Assembly: GCF_028737265.1 (NCBI RefSeq)
Contig: NZ_JAQZAK010000010.1
Span: 1-64,000, forward strand
Length of the DNA stretch: 64,000 nt
Direction: 5' to 3'
DNA from: Actinomycetospora callitridis
Lineage (GTDB): Bacteria > Actinomycetota > Actinomycetes > Mycobacteriales > Pseudonocardiaceae
The first letter of the stretch is position 1; each line of letters opens with the position of its first letter. The notes below the pieces were generated by a model. The model was not told the DNA's origin, did not search any database, and saw only the letters and a program-made list of their open reading frames with translations. Shown here piece by piece: positions 31,574 to 40,351 of the stretch. Both the position numbers and the translations under genes were made by a program.

Positions 31574-33877
31574 TCAGGCCTGGGCGGTCGCCGGGGCGTC
31601 CGTGTTGGAGTCGGCGATCGCGGTCGAGCGGCGCTTCGACACGTAGATCGCGACCACGATGCCCAGCAGGGCGACGACCGCGATCGTGATGCGGATCGCC
31701 GGGTTGGCGTCCACGCCGACCGACAGGGCGACGACGGCCGGGGCGATCAGCACCGAGACCAGGTTCATGACCTTGATCAGCGGGTTGATCGACGGACCGG
31801 CGGTGTCCTTGAACGGGTCACCGACGGTGTCGCCGATGATCGTCGCCTCGTGGGCGTCGGACCCCTTGCCGCCGTGGTTGCCGTCCTCGACCAGCTTCTT
31901 GGCGTTGTCCCAGGCACCACCGGAGTTGGCCAGGAACACCGCCATCAGCGTGCCGGCCGCGATCGCGCCGCCGAGGTAGCCCGCGAGCGGGCCGACGCCG
32001 AGGCCGAAGCCGACGGCGATCGGGGCGAGGATCGCGAGCAGACCCGGGGTGGCGAGCTCGCGCAGCGCGTCCCGCGTGCACATGTCGACCACGCGGCCGT
32101 ACTCGGGACGCACGGAGTAGTCCATGATCCCGGGGTTCTCGCGGAACTGGCGGCGCACCTCGTACACCACCGCCCCCGCGGCGCGGGACACGGCGTTGAC
32201 GGCGAGGCCCGAGAACATGAACACGACGGCCGCACCGATGATCACGCCGACGAGGACGTTCGGGGCGGTCACGTTGTAGATGTCGCTCAGCGCCTGCCCG
32301 GCCTCGGAGTAGGCCTGGGTGATCGCGTCGTTGTACGACCCGAACAGCGCCGTCGCGGCGAGCACCGCCGTGGCGATCGCGATGCCCTTGGTGATCGCCT
32401 TGGTGGTGTTCCCGACCGCGTCGAGCTCGGTCAGGATGTCGGCACCGGGGCCCGTCACGTCGCCGGACATCTCGGCGATGCCCTGCGCGTTGTCCGAGAC
32501 CGGACCGAAGGTGTCCATGGCGACGATGACGCCGACCGTGGTCAGCAGGCCGGTGCCCGCGAGGGCGACGGCGAACAGCGCGACGAACACCGAGCCCGAG
32601 AGCAGGAACGCGCCGTAGACGGCCGCGCCGATGACCAGCGCGGTGTACACGGCGGACTCGAAGCCCACGGAGATGCCGGCGAGGATGACCGTCGCCGCGC
32701 CGGTGAGCGAGCTCGTGCCGACGTCCTTGACCGGCTGGGTCTCGGTGCCGGTGTAGTAGCCCGTCAGCGACAGGATGATGATCGCGAGCACGATGCCGAT
32801 GGCGACGGCGGCGAACGCGATGATCTGCGGGTTGCCGGCCGCGGCGAGGTCGCCGATGCGGGCGGCGTCGACGCCGGGCAGCTCGGTGAAGCTCGACGGC
32901 AGGTAGGTGAACGCGGCGATCGTGCAGAGCACGATGGAGATGACCGCGGACACGTAGAAGCTGCGGTTGATCGCCCGGAGCGCGTTCTCGCCCTCACGGG
33001 TGCGGGTGATGAACACGCCGATGATCGCGGTGATGACACCGATCGCCGGGATGATCAGCGGGTAGGTCAGGCCCAGCGTGCCGAACGCGACCGAGCCCAG
33101 GATCAGCGCGGCCACCAGCATCACGGCGTAGGACTCGAAGAGGTCCGCGGCCATGCCCGCGCAGTCACCGACGTTGTCGCCCACGTTGTCGGCGATCGTC
33201 GCCGCGTTGCGGGGGTCGTCCTCGGGGATGTTCTGCTCGACCTTGCCGACGAGGTCGGCGCCGACGTCGGCGGCCTTGGTGAAGATGCCGCCGCCGACAC
33301 GCATGAACATGGCGAGCAGGGCCGCGCCGAGGCCGAAGCCCTCGAGCACGCGCGGGGCCTCCTCGACGTAGAGGAGCACGACGACCGAGGCACCGAAGAG
33401 CCCGAGGCCGACGGTGGCCATGCCGACCACGCCGCCGGTGCGGAACGCGATCTTCGCGCCCTTGTCGCGCCCACCCGGCTCGTTGGCCGCCGCGGCGACG
33501 CGGATGTTCGCCTGCGTCGCCAGGTTCATGCCCAGCGCGCCGATCGACATGGAGAACAGCGCGCCGACCACGAAGGCCACCGAGCGCCCGATCAGCTCAC
33601 CGGTGCTGTTGGCCGGCAGCGCGAAGAGCACCAGGAAGACGACGATGATGAACGGAGCGAGCGTCTTGAACTGGCGGGTGAGGAAGGCGCTCGCGCCCTC
33701 CTGGACCGCCTTGCCGATGTCACGCATTCCCTGCGTGCCCTCGTCGGCGGCCAGCACCTGCCTGCGCAGGACGAAGCCGATGACCAGCGCGATGACGGCG
33801 ACGACCGCCACCACGATGACCACGATGTTGTCGCCGGCGGAGAACGTGATCCCCGCGGCGAGGACGGACGCTTGCAT
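31574..33877 (-). CDS. hppA: Membrane-bound proton-pumping pyrophosphatase, K+-independent type
   Basis: A 767-residue integral membrane enzyme with about 16 segments. It splits pyrophosphate and pumps protons across the membrane. Signatures are AANEPGGRDKGAK, DVGADLVGKVEQNIPEDDPRN and DNVGDNVGD, which bind Mg-PPi. GNTTKAITKG has Lys where K+-dependent enzymes have Ala, indicating the K+-independent class. No counterpart exists in the M. tuberculosis segment, so it is an extra gene here. Divergent from the helicase, with 211 bp between, which should hold both promoters. Confidence 0.96.
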   Translation of the reverse strand: MQASVLAAGITFSAGDNIVVIVVAVVAVIALVIGFVLRRQVLAADEGTQGMRDIGKAVQEGASAFLTRQFKTLAPFIIVVFLVLFALPANSTGELIGRSVAFVVGALFSMSIGALGMNLATQANIRVAAAANEPGGRDKGAKIAFRTGGVVGMATVGLGLFGASVVVLLYVEEAPRVLEGFGLGAALLAMFMRVGGGIFTKAADVGADLVGKVEQNIPEDDPRNAATIADNVGDNVGDCAGMAADLFESYAVMLVAALILGSVAFGTLGLTYPLIIPAIGVITAIIGVFITRTREGENALRAINRSFYVSAVISIVLCTIAAFTYLPSSFTELPGVDAARIGDLAAAGNPQIIAFAAVAIGIVLAIIILSLTGYYTGTETQPVKDVGTSSLTGAATVILAGISVGFESAVYTALVIGAAVYGAFLLSGSVFVALFAVALAGTGLLTTVGVIVAMDTFGPVSDNAQGIAEMSGDVTGPGADILTELDAVGNTTKAITKGIAIATAVLAATALFGSYNDAITQAYSEAGQALSDIYNVTAPNVLVGVIIGAAVVFMFSGLAVNAVSRAAGAVVYEVRRQFRENPGIMDYSVRPEYGRVVDMCTRDALRELATPGLLAILAPIAVGFGLGVGPLAGYLGGAIAAGTLMAVFLANSGGAWDNAKKLVEDGNHGGKGSDAHEATIIGDTVGDPFKDTAGPSINPLIKVMNLVSVLIAPAVVALSVGVDANPAIRITIAVVALLGIVVAIYVSKRRSTAIADSNTDAPATAQA

Positions 33878-34088
33878 CCAGCCTCCCGGTTGGCACCTAC
33901 AAACACGACGCGCCGGGCCAGGCCTCGCGGCGGCTGCGGCGCGTGATGATCACAGTCACGACCCGGCACGGCGGGTGGTGGACAGGTGCCGCAGTGTAGG
34001 AGGTGGCCTTCACCCGCACGCACAGCAGTTCCCCGACGAGCTGTGAGGTGTACGTCTTTCACGAACGAGAGCAGCGACGGGAGGACCT

Positions 34089-36473
34089 GTGTCAGGCTCG
34101 ACGGACGTGGACGGCGGACGGGTGCTCGGGGCTCCCGGAGTCACGGCCGGAGCCGTACTCGACGGCCGGAGCCGGGGCTCCGTGCTGTTGCGTCGGGTGC
34201 TCGCCGGGACGCCCGCGGGCGAGAGCCCACTGACCCACGCCGAGCTCGTGCCCGCCCGCGAGGGCGTCACGCAGGGCTGGCCGGACTGGGTGCCCGAGGA
34301 CGTCCGCGCACCGTTCCTCGCCCGCGGCATCGCGCGTCCGTGGAGCCACCAGGCCGCGGCCGCCGACCGGGCGCACGCCGGCGAGCACGTCGTGGTCGCC
34401 ACCGGCACCGCGTCGGGGAAGTCGTTGGCCTACCAGCTACCCGTCCTGACCAGGCTGAACGCCGATCCGCGGGCCACCGCGCTCTATCTCTCGCCGACCA
34501 AGGCGCTGGGCGCGGACCAGCTGCGCACCGTCGCGGACCTGCGCGTCGAGGGCGTCCGCGCGGCGTCCTACGACGGCGACACCCCGCTCCCCGAACGCGA
34601 CTGGGTGCGCCAGCACGCGAACTGGGTGTTCACGAATCCGGACATGCTCCACCGCGGGATCCTTCCGCGGCACGGGCGCTGGACGACCTTCCTGCGCCGC
34701 CTGCGCTACGTCGTCATCGACGAGTGCCACACCTACCGCGGCCTGTTCGGCTCGCACGTCGCGCTGCTGATGCGGCGGCTGCGGCGGGTGTGCGCGCGCT
34801 ACGGGGCGCACCCGACGTTCGTGCTCGCGTCGGCGACGGTGTCCGAGCCGGCCGTCTCGGCCTCGGTGCTCACCGGGCTGGACGTGGCGGAAGTCACGGA
34901 CGACGGGTCCCCGCGCGGTGCCCGGGCGGTCGCGTTGTGGGAGCCGCCGCTGCTGGAGGAGGTCACCGGCGAGAACGGCGCCCCGGTCCGGCGATCGGCG
35001 GGGGCGGAGACGGCGCGGATGCTGGCCGACCTCGTCGTGGAGGGGGCGCGGTCGCTCGCCTTCGTGCGCTCGCGGCGCGGGGCGGAGCTGACGGCGCTCG
35101 GCGCCCGCCGGGTGCTCGCGGAGATCGACGAGGAGCTGGCCTCACAGGTCGCGGCGTACCGGGCGGGCTACCTGCCCGAGGAGCGCCGGGCGCTGGAGCA
35201 GGCGCTGCTGAGCGGGTCGTTGCGGGGGGTGGCGACGACGAACGCCCTCGAGCTCGGGGTGGACATCGCCGGGCTCGACGCCGTGGTGGTCGCCGGGTTC
35301 CCGGGGACGCGGGCGTCGTTCTGGCAGCAGGCCGGACGCGCGGGGCGGTCGGGCGACGACGCGCTCGTGGTGCTCGTCGCCCGCGACGACCCCCTCGACA
35401 CCTACCTCGTGCACCACCCGCAGGCGATGCTCGGCGCGCCCCTGGAGCGCTGCGTGCTCGACCCCACCAACCCCTATGTGCTCGCGCCCCACCTGGCGTG
35501 CGCGGCGTCGGAGATCCCCTTGACGCGGGACGACGTGGCGTCGCTGGGTGGCGACGCCGCCCTGGCGGTGGTCGACGACCTCGTCGCCGAGGGCCTGCTG
35601 CGGCGCCGGCGCGGCGGCTGGTTCTGGTCGCACCCCACCGACCGCCCGCACGCCGGCGTCGACATCCGGGGCAGCGGCGGCGAGCAGGTCGTCCTCGTCG
35701 AGTCCGACACCGGGCGCATGCTCGGCACCGTCGACCCCGGGACGGCTCCCGCCACCGTCCACCCCGGCGCGGTGCACCTGCACCAGGGCGAGGGCTACGT
35801 CGTCGACTCCCTCGACCTCGACGACGGCCTCGCCCACCTGCACGCCGAGGACCCGGAGTGGACGACCCAGGCCCGCACGGTCATCGACATCACCGTGATC
35901 GAGACCGAGCAGTGCGCCTCGCACGGGGACCTGCAGGTGTGCCTGGGCTCGGTCGAGGTCAGCGAGCAGGTGGTCGGCTACCTGCGGAAACTCCCGTCCG
36001 GGCGCGTCCTCGACTCGACGCCGCTGGACATGCCGGAGCGAAGCCTGCGGACCCGGGCGGTCTGGTACACGCTCTCCGAGACCGCGCTCCTGCGCGCGGG
36101 CCTGGACCCGTCGCGCTGGCCGGGCGCCCTGCACGCGGCCGAGCACGCGGCGATCGGTCTGCTGCCGCTGGTCGCGACCTGCGACCGGTGGGACATCGGC
36201 GGCGTCTCGACCGCCCTGCACCCCGACACCGGCCGACCCACGGTGTTCGTGCACGACGGCCACCCCGGCGGCGCGGGCTTCGCCGACCGGGGCCACGAGG
36301 CCCTGCGGGAGTGGCTCACCGCGACCCGGGCCGCGATCGCGGACTGCGAGTGCCCGTCGGGCTGCCCGTCCTGCGTGCAGTCGCCCAAATGCGGGAACGG
36401 CAACGACCCGCTCGACAAGCCCGGCGCGATCACCGTGCTCGACGTGGTGCTGACCCGGCTCGCGGAGGGCTGA
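34089..36473 (+). CDS. DEAD/DEAH-box helicase with DUF1998 C-terminus (YprA/MrfA-Hrq1 type)
   Basis: A 794-residue SF2 helicase. Walker A is ATGTASGKSLAYQLP, motif II DECHT, motif III SATVS, and motif VI QQAGRAGRSG. The C-terminus carries the four-Cys cluster CECPSGCPSCVQSPKCGNGN of the DUF1998/MZB domain, seen in MrfA, which repairs mitomycin-type damage, and in Hrq1. It probably unwinds DNA during repair. The GTG at 34089 follows GGAGG. Equivalent in position to Rv3649; the cspA gene that lies beside it in mycobacteria is absent here. Confidence 0.92.
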   Translation: MSGSTDVDGGRVLGAPGVTAGAVLDGRSRGSVLLRRVLAGTPAGESPLTHAELVPAREGVTQGWPDWVPEDVRAPFLARGIARPWSHQAAAADRAHAGEHVVVATGTASGKSLAYQLPVLTRLNADPRATALYLSPTKALGADQLRTVADLRVEGVRAASYDGDTPLPERDWVRQHANWVFTNPDMLHRGILPRHGRWTTFLRRLRYVVIDECHTYRGLFGSHVALLMRRLRRVCARYGAHPTFVLASATVSEPAVSASVLTGLDVAEVTDDGSPRGARAVALWEPPLLEEVTGENGAPVRRSAGAETARMLADLVVEGARSLAFVRSRRGAELTALGARRVLAEIDEELASQVAAYRAGYLPEERRALEQALLSGSLRGVATTNALELGVDIAGLDAVVVAGFPGTRASFWQQAGRAGRSGDDALVVLVARDDPLDTYLVHHPQAMLGAPLERCVLDPTNPYVLAPHLACAASEIPLTRDDVASLGGDAALAVVDDLVAEGLLRRRRGGWFWSHPTDRPHAGVDIRGSGGEQVVLVESDTGRMLGTVDPGTAPATVHPGAVHLHQGEGYVVDSLDLDDGLAHLHAEDPEWTTQARTVIDITVIETEQCASHGDLQVCLGSVEVSEQVVGYLRKLPSGRVLDSTPLDMPERSLRTRAVWYTLSETALLRAGLDPSRWPGALHAAEHAAIGLLPLVATCDRWDIGGVSTALHPDTGRPTVFVHDGHPGGAGFADRGHEALREWLTATRAAIADCECPSGCPSCVQSPKCGNGNDPLDKPGAITVLDVVLTRLAEG

Positions 36474-36480
36474 GCGGGGC

Positions 36481-36681
36481 CCCGCGCCTGCGGGATTGGG
36501 CTCCGCCGCGGGTCGGGGGTTTCGGGGCCGTCCCGACCCGCGGCGAGGTATGTCACGCCGCAGGCCGGGGAGCTCATCGACCCGGCCTGCGGCGCGGTAT
36601 GTGGCGGCGGTGGACCGCGCGACGGTCTCGTCGCGGGCGGTCCACCGCCGCGGGGTCCTCCCCTGGCCCGGACCGCGGGCC
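36481..36681. repeat. Run of perfect hairpins after the helicase gene
   Basis: Five consecutive stem-loops fill the gap: 36481-36494 (5-bp stem), 36505-36544 (13 bp perfect), 36556-36594 (14 bp perfect), 36604-36651 (15 bp perfect) and a small one at 36665-36681 (6 bp). GGTATGT recurs between stems (36547, 36596). No ORF of quality lies in 36474-36823. Probably a compound terminator for the convergent helicase and prim-pol genes, or a structured RNA. Confidence 0.65.
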
Positions 36682-36823
36682 GGTCGCGGCGGGTGTACCG
36701 GCGCGTCGGCCACGGGATCCGGGTGGGGCGGCGGGCGCGGCCCTCATCAGGTGGGCCTCGCTGATCCGGCGTCGCCCCGAGGGGACCCGAGTGTGGAGTT
36801 GTGGTAGGTGTCGCGTCGGGGTC

Positions 36824-37468
36824 TTAGGAGCGGACCCCGGTCGCGACGGTGGCGAGGCGGTAGGTCGACCCGCCGCCGGCGACGGCCGGACGCTGCGCGA
36901 CGGCCTCGGCCAGCGCGTCCTGGACGCGGAACGGGTCGGGGAGGTTCCAGCCGCACGCCGACGGGCGGACCCGCCAGTGCACGGAGCCCTGCGGGTACGT
37001 CGACGGCGGCGCGGCGAACCAGCTCCCACGGCCGTGCAGCGAGATGCCGCCGCGCTCGGCGAGGTCGGGACGCAGCGGCTCGCCCGCGCCGACCGGGAAC
37101 AGCCACTCGCCGGTGGGCGTCGCGGCGATCGGCACCGGCACCCCGAGCGCCCGGAGGACGGCGGCGGCGCGGCGACCCACGGTGGCGGGGACCTCGAGGA
37201 CGTCGAAGGTCAGCCCGGTGGGCAGGAGGATCGAGTACGGCAGGCCCGACCACCACTCGGCGATCTGGCTGCAGTCGGTGGACGCCCGCAGCGCCCACTC
37301 GTCGAGGACCGGGCACGGACCGGCCTGCGGCGCGTCGGCGCAGCCGCTCCACACCTCGCCCTGCGGGAAGGTGCCGGGCACGACGGCCCAGCCGTGGTCG
37401 GCGAGCACCATGGCCTCAGCGCGGAGCTCCGTGCCGTAGACGGCGCGGTAGCTGTCCCACCACTGCAT
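36824..37468 (-). CDS. Bifunctional primase-polymerase (prim-pol) N-terminal domain protein
   Basis: A 214-residue protein beginning MQWWDSYRAVYGTELR, with ADHGWAVVPGTFPQG, CPVLDEWALRAST and later ISLHGRGSWFAAPPSTYPQG, the pattern of stand-alone prim-pol-domain proteins of actinobacteria. Larger relatives start DNA primers on plasmids and phages; the catalytic acids are not clearly visible here, so activity is uncertain. The ATG at 37468 has an excellent CAGGAGG site, and the 30 residues open upstream can be dismissed. It lies 225 bp from the tad operon end. Confidence 0.72.
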   Translation of the reverse strand: MQWWDSYRAVYGTELRAEAMVLADHGWAVVPGTFPQGEVWSGCADAPQAGPCPVLDEWALRASTDCSQIAEWWSGLPYSILLPTGLTFDVLEVPATVGRRAAAVLRALGVPVPIAATPTGEWLFPVGAGEPLRPDLAERGGISLHGRGSWFAAPPSTYPQGSVHWRVRPSACGWNLPDPFRVQDALAEAVAQRPAVAGGGSTYRLATVATGVRS

Positions 37469-37693
37469 CGGTTCCTCCTGTGCCCCGGTGCCTGCTTCCC
37501 GGTGTGCTGTGCCCAGTAACGGCTCGCACACGTGACGGCGCCACCCGTCATCGCCCATCGGCCGTGATCACACGCCGAGCGTCACCCTCGGCCCCGTTCA
37601 GCGGGCGAGCGCGCGCTGAGCTGGGTGACCCTGCTCGAACGCCCGGCAGGGTCGCCGCTCAGCCGGGACCGCCCTCCGCTCGTCCCGTCCCGG

Positions 37694-38104
37694 CTACGCA
37701 GCGGACACCGCCAGGACTCCAGACGGGGTGCCGTCGGACGCCACCGGTCCCGCGCGGGCGCGTCCCGAGGCGTCGCCGGCCACGCTCGGGATACACCCGC
37801 ACGATCTCTCCGTGGCGACGATCACGGTCCAGCCCTCGACGGAGCACGCCACGAGCCGTGCGCCGTTGCCCGCGGCGACCTCGGTGGCCCGTGCGCAGGC
37901 CACATCGGCCCCGCGTACGGCCTCGCGGGCCCCGGCCAGCGCGGCGAGGTCCGCCGCCGTCTCGGCGACGTGCCGGGCGAGCACCGCGGCCCCGACCTGC
38001 AGCCCGAGGCCCAACACACAGACCAGGACACCGACCGCGGCGGCCGCCAACACCGTGGCGTAGCCGTCGTCGAACGGCTCCCGACCGCCCACCGTGCCGC
38101 TCAC
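37694..38104 (-). CDS. TadE-like protein of the tad/helicase neighbourhood
   Basis: A 136-residue protein with one N-terminal membrane segment after a short basic or polar head (DDGYATVLAAAAVGVLVCVLG) and the motif AETAADLAALAGA, typical of the Rv3654c-like secretion-neighbourhood family. It is probably a minor pseudopilin exported by the Tad machine. Its GTG overlaps the stop of the tadE gene (GTGA), and it is the last gene of the operon. Confidence 0.85.
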   Translation of the reverse strand: MSGTVGGREPFDDGYATVLAAAAVGVLVCVLGLGLQVGAAVLARHVAETAADLAALAGAREAVRGADVACARATEVAAGNGARLVACSVEGWTVIVATERSCGCIPSVAGDASGRARAGPVASDGTPSGVLAVSAA

Positions 38105-38592
38105 CGCGCACCGCCCGGCGGTGTGGGCACCGCGGAGGCCGACGCCGGGCTGACCGGGCTCTCTGGGAGCGCCGGGGAGGCGGCGGCGTCGGCCTCCGGC
38201 GGCTCGCCGGGAAGCGGATCGGGGCCCTCGACCGGGGCGACCGGCGACGGCTCGCGCGCCGCCACCGCCTCCGCGCCCACCCGCAGCGCGGGCAGCGCCG
38301 AGCCGAGCGGGGCCGCGCGAACCCGGGCGACCACGTCGTCGCCGCGGGTCTCGAGGACGACCTCCGCCCCGTCGGGCAGCAGCCGTGCCGCCGCCCGGCG
38401 CGCCGCGTCCGGGTCCCCGCGGGCACCGAGGCGGGCGGCCTCGGTGGCGGCGTCGACGCAACGCAGCTGCAGCACCACCGCCCCCATCGCCGCGAGGACC
38501 ACGGCGAGGACCACCACGAGGCTGCCGACGGCGAACGCGGCCTCGACGGTGACCGAGCCGGCGTCGGAGCCGGACCCGGGGGCGCCGATCAG
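38101..38592 (-). CDS. TadE-family pseudopilin-like protein
   Basis: A protein of about 163 residues with the TadE core SDAGSVTVEAAFAVGSLVVV and LQLRCVDAATEAARLGARGD; Glu after VTV is the pseudopilin-processing residue. The C-terminal third is Pro/Ala-rich. No ATG or GTG is found between the pilin stop and the core; the CTG at 38592, overlapping the pilin stop (CTGA), is the most likely start and would mean coupled or non-standard initiation. Equivalent to Rv3655c. Confidence 0.75.
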   Translation of the reverse strand: MIGAPGSGSDAGSVTVEAAFAVGSLVVVLAVVLAAMGAVVLQLRCVDAATEAARLGARGDPDAARRAAARLLPDGAEVVLETRGDDVVARVRAAPLGSALPALRVGAEAVAAREPSPVAPVEGPDPLPGEPPEADAAASPALPESPVSPASASAVPTPPGGAR

Positions 38593-38789
38593 AAGGTGCT
38601 CGTCAGCGCCCGCTGCACGATCGCGGTGAGCGCCCCGATGATCGAGTCGCCCGTGATCACCGTGTAGAGCAGGGCACCGAAGGCCGCCGCGGCGATGGTC
38701 CCGATCGCGTACTCCGCCGTGGACATGCCGTCGTCGTCCTCGCGCAGCCGGGCCAGCCGGTGGCGCCAGGTCGTCGTCCGTGCGGTCAT
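38589..38789 (-). CDS. Flp-type pilin, DUF4244 family
   Basis: A 66-residue prepilin. A basic leader is followed by LREDDDGMSTAEYAIGTIAAAAFGALLYTVI, where Glu five residues after the Gly-Met processing point and the hydrophobic helix mark Flp-type pilins. It should be cut by a prepilin peptidase not encoded in this window. The ATG at 38789 has GAGGAGA upstream. The gap of 42 bp after tadC is the widest in the operon, as expected for the main pilin gene. Equivalent to Rv3656c. Confidence 0.88.
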   Translation of the reverse strand: MTARTTTWRHRLARLREDDDGMSTAEYAIGTIAAAAFGALLYTVITGDSIIGALTAIVQRALTSTF

Positions 38790-38831
38790 GGGGATCTCCT
38801 CTCGTCCCACGCCCCGGTGGGGCGTGCGGGC

Positions 38832-39536
38832 TCATCGCTGCTCCAGCAGCGGCCCGGCGAGCCCGACGACCACCGGGACGATGCCCAGGGCGAGGAACGC
38901 CGGCAGGAAGCACAGGCCGAGCGGCCCGGTGACCATCACGCCCGCGCGCTCGGCGCGGGCCTCGACGGCGTCGGCGGCCTCGGCCCGCAGGTCGGTGGCG
39001 ACGGCCTCGACGACGTCGGCGACCGCGGCCCCGCTGCGCGCCGACCGACGGGCCGCGCGGGCGAGGCGCGCCGTGCCCGGCTCGTCGAGCGCCGGCGCCC
39101 AGGCGTCGGCGGGGTCGGCGCCGAGGGCCACGAGGTCGGCCACGCGACCCAACGCCTCGCCGGCCGCCGCGGGCAGGACCGGCACCACGGCGCGCGCCGC
39201 CCGGTCGAGCGGGAGTCCGGCGCGCAGGCAGGCCGCGAGCTGGTCCCACGCCCCGGCGAGACCGAGCGGGTCCGGGCGCGGCCTCGCCCGGTGTGCCCGC
39301 CAGCGCGGCAGCACGGCGAGGACCGCGAGGCCCGCGGCGCCCGCGACCGCCGCGGCGGCACCGGCCCCCGCGACCGCGGCCGCCGCGCCGACCGCGAGCA
39401 GCGCCAGGCCGGGCACCAGGCCCTCCCGCGCCGGGGCACGGGGCGGCCGGCGCGGGACCGTGCGGTGGTGCGCCGTGACGGGGCCCGGCGCGACGAGCAC
39501 CGCGGCGGCCAGGAGCACCAGGGCCGCGGGGATCAC
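38832..39536 (-). CDS. tadC: Type II/IV secretion system F-domain protein (TadC)
   Basis: A 234-residue inner-membrane platform protein with two N-terminal membrane segments, the GspF cytoplasmic core (AACLRAGLPLDRAARAVVPV, RRSARSGAAVADVVEAVA) and a C-terminal segment (GLCFLPAFLALGIVPVVVG). It works with TadB and the ATPase TadA to assemble the pilus. GTG start at 39536, overlapping the tadB stop as GTGA. Confidence 0.88.
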   Translation of the reverse strand: MIPAALVLLAAAVLVAPGPVTAHHRTVPRRPPRAPAREGLVPGLALLAVGAAAAVAGAGAAAAVAGAAGLAVLAVLPRWRAHRARPRPDPLGLAGAWDQLAACLRAGLPLDRAARAVVPVLPAAAGEALGRVADLVALGADPADAWAPALDEPGTARLARAARRSARSGAAVADVVEAVATDLRAEAADAVEARAERAGVMVTGPLGLCFLPAFLALGIVPVVVGLAGPLLEQR

Positions 39537-40351
39537 CGGGCCACCCCCGCGACGATCCCCTCGGTCCAGGCGAGCCCGGCGCACACCAGACCGACGCCGA
39601 CCACGAGGAGCACCTGACCGATCAGGCCACCGGTGAGCACCGACCACGGCCGCGCGCCGATCCCCTCGCCGAGCAGCAGCCCGAGCACCGGCAGCCCCGC
39701 CAGGACGGCGGCCGTGGCGCGCGGCCCCGCGAGGCGGGCGCGTAGTCCACCGGCGACCCGTGCTCGGACCCGGAGGTCGCGGGCGACGGCCGCTGCCGGG
39801 CCGGCCAGGGCGATCCCGTGGCGTTCGGCGAGCGCCCACGCCCCGGCGAGGCGGTCGAGGTGCTCGGCCACGACCGGCTCGCGGGCCCGTGCCGCCCGCA
39901 GGGCCGCGGGGACGTCGCCCCCGAGCTGCGCCGTCGCGCCCACGAGCGCCATGACCCGGGCGGCCACCGGGTGCGCGTCGGACCCCGCGGAGCCGGCCGC
40001 GGCGGCCGGGGGCGCGCCGACGCGGACCTCCGCGGCGAACGACGCCAGCGCCTCCGCGAGCCCGGCGGACGCGGCCGCCCGGTCCCGTTCCGCGCCCGTC
40101 GCCGCCCGCTGGCGGTGCACCGTCGCGGCGAGCGCGAGCGCGGCCACGCCACCCCCGGGGCCGGCGAGCACCACGCCGAGCACGGCGGCGCCGGGGAGGA
40201 GCACGCCGCGTCGTCCCAGGGCGGGCCGGAGGCGGTCGAGGCCCGGCGCCCGCCGTCGACCGGGGAGCGCCCCGCCGACCCGCAGCCCCGGCACCGGCGC
40301 GGGCCAGGCGATCAGCGCACCGGCCGCGAGGAGGAGCGCCGCCGCGCTCAC
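39533..40351 (-). CDS. tadB: Type II/IV secretion system platform protein (TadB)
   Basis: A 272-residue membrane protein of the Tad platform. It has N-terminal membrane segments (VLLPGAAVLGVVLAGPGGGV), a cytoplasmic GspF-type core (LAEALASFAAEVRVG, LAGAWALAERHGIALA) and C-terminal segments. Equivalent to Rv3658c. The GTG at 40351 overlaps the tadA stop (GTGA). The gene is very GC-rich, even for this window. Confidence 0.86.
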   Translation of the reverse strand: MSAAALLLAAGALIAWPAPVPGLRVGGALPGRRRAPGLDRLRPALGRRGVLLPGAAVLGVVLAGPGGGVAALALAATVHRQRAATGAERDRAAASAGLAEALASFAAEVRVGAPPAAAAGSAGSDAHPVAARVMALVGATAQLGGDVPAALRAARAREPVVAEHLDRLAGAWALAERHGIALAGPAAAVARDLRVRARVAGGLRARLAGPRATAAVLAGLPVLGLLLGEGIGARPWSVLTGGLIGQVLLVVGVGLVCAGLAWTEGIVAGVAR

